A DNA stretch of 38,202 nt from the NCBI GenBank assembly GCA_045577455.1, contig JAZNIJ010000165.1, positions 1 through 38,202 of the forward strand, written 5' to 3'. This DNA is from SIG653 sp045577455. GTDB taxonomy: Bacteria > Bacillota > Clostridia > Oscillospirales > CAG-382. The translations under genes were made by a program, and so were the position numbers. The notes under the pieces were generated by a model. The model saw nothing but the letters and a program-made list of their open reading frames with translations, searched no databases and had not been told where the DNA came from. How positions within the stretch are numbered: the stretch's first letter is position 1; each line of letters starts with the position of its first letter. This document shows, piece by piece, positions 32,755 through 38,202 of the stretch.

Positions 32755-32766
32755 ATTTTTCCTCCA

Positions 32767-32792
32767 ACAGTGAATTGGTGTAAAATCACTGT
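32767..32792 (-). promoter_or_regulatory. 5'UTR hairpin abutting the CE2-like ribosome site
   Basis: ACAGTGA/TCACTGT form a perfect 7-bp stem with a 12-nt loop; its 3' arm ends two bases before GGAGG (32765-32761). Such placement can tune initiation or protect the mRNA 5' end. Confidence 0.45.
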
Positions 32793-32907
32793 ATTCAGTA
32801 TATAGGAATTATATCGATCTTTAAACAACAAATAATGAATATTTATCGCAATTTTGATGTATGCTTTTTGAAGTTTTTACTGAGAGACATTTTGTAGTGA
32901 TTCTGAG

Positions 32908-33594
32908 TTATACAGATTGTTTTATGCATAGGAATTCATAAAGGTTGCCAAAATTCACATTTTGGTTTTCGTATATAGGGATAATGTAATTGTTAACATA
33001 ATTTTTCCCAAAGAAGCCGTAAATCCCACCGCCATCTGTTGTGAAAATTGTTTTTATTGACACAGACGAGGGAATACAGTTAAAAATTTTGCTTTCACCG
33101 TTTGAAATAACAAGTTGACCGTTGTTGCTTTCAAAAAAAGCTCCTGCATATATTTTCTCATATCTTGCAAAGCATTGGAAGAAAATGTTGCAGTCGGATG
33201 ATACTAATTCGGGGCTTGAATCACAATAGCCGTATATGGCGTGGGGCAAAATTAGAAACAGCTTGCCCTCTGAAAAAGATATATCAATTATTTTCGTATT
33301 TATTCTGTGTGAAAGAATGTCTGTTTCTTCAAAACGGTCATTGAGAAGATAAACAATTGATGAGCAAGAGTCAAGAGCATAGTATATATTTTTCTCGTGG
33401 TTATGAACAATTTTTCTATAGGGTCTCATTGTTGGCACAGCGCCTTTATACATACCGCAGAATGAAAAAATATAAACAAAGGATGTCATACCGTCAACTA
33501 TTGCATATTCAGTTTCATTTACAGCTAAACCCGAAGCTGCACAGCGCGTTGGAAGCAGAATGGATGTCTTTTGTAAAATATCGTTTATTTCCAT
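32908..33594 (-). CDS. hypothetical protein, possibly beta-propeller-like
   Basis: A 228-residue soluble protein I do not recognise. There is no signal peptide or transmembrane segment. It is rich in beta-strand patterns with repeated aromatic/small-residue stretches (YAIVDGMTSFVYIFSF, KNIYYALDSCSSIVYLL, GKLFLILPHAIYGY, KIYAGAFFESNNGQLVI, GGGIYGFFGKNYVN) at intervals of about 40 residues. This could be blades of a small propeller, although full propellers are usually longer. It contains several cysteines. The gene is credible because GTGAGG precedes the ATG and a -35/-10 pair lies upstream. It is the gene before the CE2-like esterase on the same strand, so a sugar-binding or sensing partner role is possible but unsupported. 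Confidence 0.65.
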   Translation of the reverse strand: MEINDILQKTSILLPTRCAASGLAVNETEYAIVDGMTSFVYIFSFCGMYKGAVPTMRPYRKIVHNHEKNIYYALDSCSSIVYLLNDRFEETDILSHRINTKIIDISFSEGKLFLILPHAIYGYCDSSPELVSSDCNIFFQCFARYEKIYAGAFFESNNGQLVISNGESKIFNCIPSSVSIKTIFTTDGGGIYGFFGKNYVNNYIIPIYENQNVNFGNLYEFLCIKQSV

Positions 33595-33632
33595 TTTTTC
33601 CTCACATAAAATATTTTGATTTGGCTGTTATC

Positions 33633-33662
33633 AATATATGCAGTTTTTAAAAAGATTGACAA
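33633..33662 (-). promoter_or_regulatory. possible promoter of the hypothetical-CE2 unit, overlapping a divergent -35
   Basis: On the - strand TTGTCA (33662-33657), an 18-bp spacer and TATATT (33638-33633). The same bases on the + strand read TTGACA (33656-33661), pointing toward the acyl-CoA ligase gene, but no good + strand -10 follows. The -35 area lies in the dyad GATTGACAAAAATGTAATC (33654-33672). Confidence 0.45.
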
Positions 33663-33717
33663 AAATGTAATCTTGTTAATTTGAAATAATAAATAGATTT
33701 ATAGAAAGGATTTTGTT

Positions 33718-35412
33718 ATGTACAAAAATAAAAAAAAGAATTATCCTCTTTATTCGTCGAGAAAAATTAAAGATTTAAGAGACCTTGTTGATGGGGCTGC
33801 AGCCCATTACGGTGATAAGCCGGTTTTTATTTACCGCGAAAAAGGTGCAGAAAAAAGTGTTTCTTTTAAGGAATTCAAAAAACAGGTAGATTCTTTGGGA
33901 ACTGCCCTTTGCAATATGGATTTGAAAAAAGCACATATCGCGATAATTGGTGAAAATAGCTATAGCTGGGCACTTTCATATTTGACTGTTTTGAATACAG
34001 CAGGTGTTGTTATCCCTGTTGATAAGGATTTGTCTGCAGATGATACAGAATATATCCTTCGTACAGGTGATGTTTCTGCAATTTTTTATGCTTCTTCCAT
34101 TGGTGAAAAAATAGAAAATGTTGCAGGAATAATCGGCATCAAAACCCTTATTCGTCTTGATGATAATAAGCCCGTACCAAACGGCTCACTTTTCATAAAG
34201 GATTTGGTGGTTTCAGGAGGCGAAGCTCTTGATAAGGGTGATAAAACCTACCTTAACATAAAACATGACATTGATGAGCTTAAGCAAATAATGTTCACAT
34301 CGGGAACAACGGGCAAAAGCAAGGGCGTTATGCATTCCGAAAGAGTTCTCATAACAAATATAATTGAAGGTCTTAAGCTTATCAGAATAACCGAAAGGGT
34401 TCTTTCCGTGCTTCCTTATCACCATGCATACGAAGCAACGGCCGGCCTCCTCATTATGGTACATTCCGGACTTACAATTATGATAAACGATTCAATTCGT
34501 ACTATAATGCCAAACCTTAAAAAGCATAAACCAACAGAAATGCTTATAGTTCCCCTTTATGCAGAAAGCTTCTACAGGAGAATTCAAGATAAAATTGATG
34601 AAACAGGAAAGCGTAAAACTCTTGAAAAAGGTATAAAAATCAGCCGTGCATTGCTTAAGATCGGTATTGACGTAAGAAAGAAGCTCTTTAAGGAAATTCA
34701 CGAAAACTTTGGCGGTGAGCTTCAGCTTTTGATTATTGGCGGCGCACCCATGAAAGCATCAATTTGTGAGTTTTTTAACGATATCGGTATAACAACTATT
34801 ATCGGATACGGAATAACGGAATGCGGACCTCTTGTTTCAATTAACAGAAACGAATTCTTTAACCATTCCTCTGTTGGGCTTCCAATCCCCAACACAGAGG
34901 TTATGATATATAACCCAAATGAAAAGGGCGAGGGTGAAATCTGCGTTAAGGGCGACAATGTAATGATGGGCTATTATAAAAACAAGGAAGAAACCGAAAA
35001 GGTTCTTGTTGATGGATGGTTTCATACAGGTGATATCGGTAAGTTTGGTGATGATGGGCATCTTTATATAACAGGAAGATGTAAAAATATGATAGTTCTC
35101 AAAAATGGCGAAAATGTATATCCCGAAGCTATAGAATTTGCACTTTCAGATTATCCAATCATTAAGGAAGTTATTGTTGGCGAAGCAAGAATGGGAGAAG
35201 AAGAATCAAAATGTCTCGGCGCGGAAATTTTCCCCGATTTTGACTATGCAAAGGCAAACGGAATTGAGGATGTTGAAAAAGAAGTGAGAGCTTGCGTTGA
35301 TAGGTATAATTCTGAACAACCTTCATATAAGGTAATCAAAAAAGTAGTAATCAGAGACACGGAATTTGAGAAAACAACATCTAAGAAAATCAAACGCAAA
35401 TACAATATGTAA
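33718..35412 (+). CDS. long-chain acyl-CoA synthetase-like AMP-forming ligase
   Basis: 564 residues. The ANL motifs are FTSGTTGKSKGVMHS (P-loop), GYGITECGP (A5), WFHTGDIGKFGDDGHLYITGR (A7), the hinge CKNMIVLKNGENVYPE and a C-terminal TTSKKIKR lysine region. LPYHHAYEATAGLL and the overall layout fit long-chain fatty acyl-CoA synthetases of the FadD/LC-FACS type, which activate fatty acids for lipid synthesis. It is a single gene with the ribosome site AGAAAGGA and a terminator downstream. It differs clearly from the ligase at 25444-27081. It may recycle fatty acids for envelope lipids. Confidence 0.9.
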   Translation: MYKNKKKNYPLYSSRKIKDLRDLVDGAAAHYGDKPVFIYREKGAEKSVSFKEFKKQVDSLGTALCNMDLKKAHIAIIGENSYSWALSYLTVLNTAGVVIPVDKDLSADDTEYILRTGDVSAIFYASSIGEKIENVAGIIGIKTLIRLDDNKPVPNGSLFIKDLVVSGGEALDKGDKTYLNIKHDIDELKQIMFTSGTTGKSKGVMHSERVLITNIIEGLKLIRITERVLSVLPYHHAYEATAGLLIMVHSGLTIMINDSIRTIMPNLKKHKPTEMLIVPLYAESFYRRIQDKIDETGKRKTLEKGIKISRALLKIGIDVRKKLFKEIHENFGGELQLLIIGGAPMKASICEFFNDIGITTIIGYGITECGPLVSINRNEFFNHSSVGLPIPNTEVMIYNPNEKGEGEICVKGDNVMMGYYKNKEETEKVLVDGWFHTGDIGKFGDDGHLYITGRCKNMIVLKNGENVYPEAIEFALSDYPIIKEVIVGEARMGEEESKCLGAEIFPDFDYAKANGIEDVEKEVRACVDRYNSEQPSYKVIKKVVIRDTEFEKTTSKKIKRKYNM

Positions 35413-35433
35413 TTAACAGTTCGATTTTATTTC

Positions 35434-35473
35434 AAAAAACGCTCCTGAAATCGGGGGCGTTTTTGCTTTTTTA
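35434..35473 (+). terminator. Rho-independent terminator after the acyl-CoA ligase gene
   Basis: AAAAACGCTCC (35435-35445) pairs with GGGGCGTTTTT (35454-35464, one T:G) around TGAAATCG, and T-rich sequence follows. The A-run on the 5' side makes it potentially bidirectional. Confidence 0.88.
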
Positions 35474-35713
35474 AAAAACTTACTCAAAATCCTCTAACAA
35501 TAGGAGTTTTGTGCATATTGCACAAAAGAAGCCCTGCTTTTTTTACATCTCTAAAAAAAAATTAATATTTTTGAGAACTTTTATGATAGAAAAATATTGT
35601 TTGTAGATGGTAAAATAGAGGCACAGTAAAAAAATGAGTATATGCGATTTGTTTTCAAGCAATGGAAAACATTTAGAAGAACTTATTGTATATGCTTGAA
35701 AAAGGAGTAAACT
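35474..35713 (+). other. leader/intergenic region of the amidase gene with two hairpins
   Basis: No gene is visible. TTTTGTGCA-TAT-TGCACAAAA (35507-35527) is a perfect 9-bp hairpin followed by CCCTGCTTTTTTT, possibly a second terminator. Further on, TTTTCAAGCA (35652-35661) pairs perfectly with TGCTTGAAAA (35693-35702), whose last two bases belong to the ribosome site AAAGGAG (35701-35707). No convincing sigma-A promoter was found: TAAAAT near 35611 lacks a -35, so another sigma factor is possible. Confidence 0.5.
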
Positions 35714-38202
35714 ATGAAAAATGTAAAAGCACTTATTTCTACCTTGTTGGTTTTGATAATGTGCCTTTCCGTTGTTGCTATCGATGTTCCTACGGTTAAA
35801 GCAGCAGGGGAAATGTTCATTCTCGATGCTGGTCATGGTGGAAGTGACCCTGGCGCTTGTGCCCATGGCAGAGCAGAAGCTGCAGACGTTTTGTGGATGA
35901 CAATGCGTGTTGGCGAGATTATGAGCTCTGTTACATCTGTTACATACACAAGAACAGGTGACTATTTCATCTCCCTTTCGGGAAGATGCGACATTGCTAA
36001 CGGCAATGGAAACAGTTATTTCTGTAGTATCCACAGAAACTCAGGTGGTGGTACAGGTGTTGAAACATACTACATGACCGGTGGTGGCTCTGAATCTGCA
36101 AGAATGGCAGGCGAAGTTAATGACCGTCTTGCAGCTGTTGGCGGATGGAGAAACAGAGGCGTTAAAACTGCATATTTCACAGTTATAACAAATACATGGA
36201 TGCCTGCAATTCTTGCAGAAGTTGGCTTTATCGACTCAACATTTGATAACGATATTTTCGTTGGTCATTTTGAAGAACTTTGTCTTGCTATTGCAAACGG
36301 TCTTCTTGCTATGATTGGTGCATCAGCAGGAAGTGGCTACAGCAAAGAGCTTGACGGTCAGCAACCTGTTGATATCGGTTCAGATTTCTATGCTCATATC
36401 AGACATCCAGCATCAGGTAACTACCTTACAGACAGAGATTTCAATGTAAGCGTACAGCCAGGTGTTTTCGACCCTTCTCAGACATGGCATTTTACTCGTC
36501 AAGGCGATGGTTCATATTCTATCGGTATTGATGGTTCTGGTTGTTATATGGATGTTGCCGGTGCAAACTACAATGACGGTACAAACATACAGATGTATCA
36601 GGGCAACGGAAGTCCTGCTCAGAAATTCTTTATCTATTTCTACGATGGAACATACCATTTCAAGACATTGCCCGGAGATAAGACATTCGACGTTGATGCC
36701 GCTACAGGTAACTTGCAGTTGTTCGGTAATTCCGCAGGAATGCATCTCTCCGAGCTTGAAGTAAACGCTCGTTCATTTGAAATTCTCAAACTTCAGATAG
36801 ACGGTTCTGCATGGAACGCATATCTTGGTTCTCAGTTTGAAACTTATATCAGAAACTGGCATACAGGTCATTTGCTCACAGCAGAAGGCGACAATGCTAT
36901 TTTCAGAGACCCAGAATTTAAAGAAAATCAGAAATGGATTGTAACCCGTAACGAATACGGTGGACACGAAATCAAATCCGTTGCAACAGGCAAGGTTCTC
37001 GACGTTGCATGTTCAGGAATGGAACACGGACTTGATATCAACCTTTATGACCCTAACGGCTCAAAGGCACAGAACTTCTTCTTCATCGATACAGGCGAAG
37101 CAAGATTCTATATCAAACCATCATATTTACACCTCGTTGTGGATATGGATGCGAATAATATGGAAATTCATACCTGCCATTACGGAACAGGTGAATCACA
37201 GCTCAGAGCTCAGGTATTTGAGCTTATTACAGTTAACCATTTCAGCGACGATTTAACTGTAAGAGCTCCAAAGAATTTTGGTAAAACATTCACAGCTAAA
37301 GTTTTCGGAAACCAAGACGGTAAGTATCTCACCGAAAACAATGGCGTTTTCATGGAAAACGCAAACAACAGCAATAATCAGGTTTGGACATTCACATATG
37401 ATGAAGCATGGCAGGCATACAAGGTAATCGGCTCATCAGGAAAAGCATTGGATGTTCAGGCAGCTGGTTGGGCAAGTGGAACACCTCTCCAGATGTTTGA
37501 TTCCAACGATTCAGCAGCTCAGAGATTCCGTATCTATGAAGTTGAAGGCGGATATTATATCAGCCCTGCACACACACATAAGATATTCGATATTGATGCA
37601 AACACAGGTTCTATAGTTCACCTTTACGGTAATACACCTGAACCACACAGATTGTTTGGCTTTACAATCTTAACACAAAACGGTAATAAGCCCGTTGACC
37701 TTGGTGAAACATTCACAACATCCATTAAGCACAAGGAATCAGGACTTTACCTCACAGGCGCAGCAGAAGGAATCCTTAGCTGTACAAACAAAGAGTCCGA
37801 TTGGACATTCAAGCGTCAGGCAGACGGTTCATACGAAATCGTAAACAAGAGCTTCAATAAGGTTCTTGATGTTCAGGGCGGAAATGTAGGCGACGGCACA
37901 GCTGTTCAGCTTTGGGATGCAAACGGCTCTCCTGCACAGAGATTCTTCGTTTACGCAGTAGGTGATGCATATATCATCAGAAGTGCTAAGGGTATTGGCG
38001 CTGTTGATATGGATGCAAACTCCAAAGAAGTTCACATTTACGCAAACGGCGATTTATCAGCAATTTCTGCACATACCTTTGAGTTGAAAACAGTTACACT
38101 CAGCTCAATATCTGTTTCCAAGAACCCCAACAAAACAACATACACAGTTGGTGATACTCTTGATACAACAGGTCTTACAATCAAAGCAAACTACAGCGAT
38201 AA
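35714..38202 (+). CDS. secreted N-acetylmuramoyl-L-alanine amidase with four ricin-type modules (3' end cut by window)
   Basis: The open frame runs from ATG (AAAGGAG 6 bp upstream) to the window edge, 829 codons without a stop. A signal peptide (1 to about 31, ending VKAAG) precedes an Amidase_3 domain (about 33-215): H41 in LDAGHGGSDPGA, E55, H107 in SIHRNSG and catalytic E169 in LAEVGFID. The zinc amidase cleaves the amide between MurNAc and L-Ala of peptidoglycan. Four tandem modules of about 145 residues follow (nt about 36388, 36837, 37287 and 37710 onward). Each has YLT, LDV and an A-Q-x-F motif (PAQKFFIY, KAQNFFFI, AAQRFRIY, PAQRFFVY), the QxW signature of ricin B/CBM13 lectin repeats with Phe for Trp. 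The visible end (YTVGDTLDTTGLTIKANYSD) begins a bacterial Ig-like domain. A surface autolysin anchored by glycans is likely. Confidence 0.92.
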   Translation, partial: MKNVKALISTLLVLIMCLSVVAIDVPTVKAAGEMFILDAGHGGSDPGACAHGRAEAADVLWMTMRVGEIMSSVTSVTYTRTGDYFISLSGRCDIANGNGNSYFCSIHRNSGGGTGVETYYMTGGGSESARMAGEVNDRLAAVGGWRNRGVKTAYFTVITNTWMPAILAEVGFIDSTFDNDIFVGHFEELCLAIANGLLAMIGASAGSGYSKELDGQQPVDIGSDFYAHIRHPASGNYLTDRDFNVSVQPGVFDPSQTWHFTRQGDGSYSIGIDGSGCYMDVAGANYNDGTNIQMYQGNGSPAQKFFIYFYDGTYHFKTLPGDKTFDVDAATGNLQLFGNSAGMHLSELEVNARSFEILKLQIDGSAWNAYLGSQFETYIRNWHTGHLLTAEGDNAIFRDPEFKENQKWIVTRNEYGGHEIKSVATGKVLDVACSGMEHGLDINLYDPNGSKAQNFFFIDTGEARFYIKPSYLHLVVDMDANNMEIHTCHYGTGESQLRAQVFELITVNHFSDDLTVRAPKNFGKTFTAKVFGNQDGKYLTENNGVFMENANNSNNQVWTFTYDEAWQAYKVIGSSGKALDVQAAGWASGTPLQMFDSNDSAAQRFRIYEVEGGYYISPAHTHKIFDIDANTGSIVHLYGNTPEPHRLFGFTILTQNGNKPVDLGETFTTSIKHKESGLYLTGAAEGILSCTNKESDWTFKRQADGSYEIVNKSFNKVLDVQGGNVGDGTAVQLWDANGSPAQRFFVYAVGDAYIIRSAKGIGAVDMDANSKEVHIYANGDLSAISAHTFELKTVTLSSISVSKNPNKTTYTVGDTLDTTGLTIKANYSD

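Noticed and set aside
35474..35713. c-di-AMP (ydaO-type) riboswitch before the amidase gene
   Set aside because: Such riboswitches often precede wall hydrolase genes, so I looked for the conserved core by eye. The GC-rich conserved segments are absent here.
36462..36764. 100-residue + strand frame inside the amidase
   Set aside because: It is out of frame with the long amidase frame, which carries catalytic motifs and lectin repeats.

Overview
The window is AT-rich DNA from a Gram-positive bacterium, most likely an anaerobic gut or rumen Clostridium relative (Oscillospirales/Ruminococcaceae-like). The evidence is strong GGAGG-type ribosome sites, consensus sigma-A promoters with 17-bp spacers, TTG starts, the Firmicutes gene order rel-dtd-hemZ, a CdaA/CdaR pair, a BspA-like leucine-rich-repeat protein carrying a type I dockerin, and polysaccharide-active enzymes. 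No phage genes, transposases, rRNA or CRISPR arrays were seen. The taxon is an inference.

Region 1 (1-500): the tail of a probable FAD-dependent oxidoreductase, then tRNA-Arg(ACG) with its own promoter and a near-perfect terminator, followed by a dense array of about eight short hairpins spaced by ATATCAT-like linkers (258-430). Region 2 (619-13149, all + strand): a consensus promoter drives cdaA-cdaR (c-di-AMP synthesis and its regulator). This is followed by recJ, rel ((p)ppGpp synthetase/hydrolase), dtd, hemZ, a P-loop nucleoside kinase, a MurJ/SpoVB-type flippase and a membrane acyltransferase. Region 3 (13240-16500): tRNA-Lys(TTT) with phased A-tracts, a secreted LRR-dockerin protein, then a promoter for a phosphodiester-glycosidase-like protein and a GH2 beta-galactosidase (to 19532). 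Both enzymes lack signal peptides.

Region 4 (19560-22682): a membrane-anchored XRE regulator, a small lipoprotein, a NagD-type HAD phosphatase and NH3-dependent NAD synthetase, ending in four exact-period 40-bp hairpin repeats between convergent genes. Region 5 (22689-30222, all - strand): a sodium-coupled NSS transporter, then, read from the upstream end, a CrtO-like acyltransferase, an MGDG-synthase-type glycosyltransferase, a CDP-alcohol phosphatidyltransferase, a PAP2 phosphatase, an acyl-CoA ligase and an OFA-type MFS transporter. This looks like a membrane-lipid/glycolipid locus without carotenoid genes. Its predicted promoter is divergent from that of a CPBP membrane protease, and two adjacent dyads sit exactly midway between the two -35 boxes.

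Region 6 (30659-38202): the CPBP protease, a CE2-like esterase with an unknown 228-residue protein upstream, a long-chain acyl-CoA ligase, and the start of a large secreted N-acetylmuramoyl-L-alanine amidase with four tandem ricin-type modules, cut by the window edge.

The best candidates for something undescribed are the CrtO-like/GT28/CDP-alcohol/PAP2/ligase lipid locus with its symmetric divergent control site, the two hairpin-repeat families, and the dockerin-bearing LRR protein. All functions are read from motifs by eye; no database search was possible.
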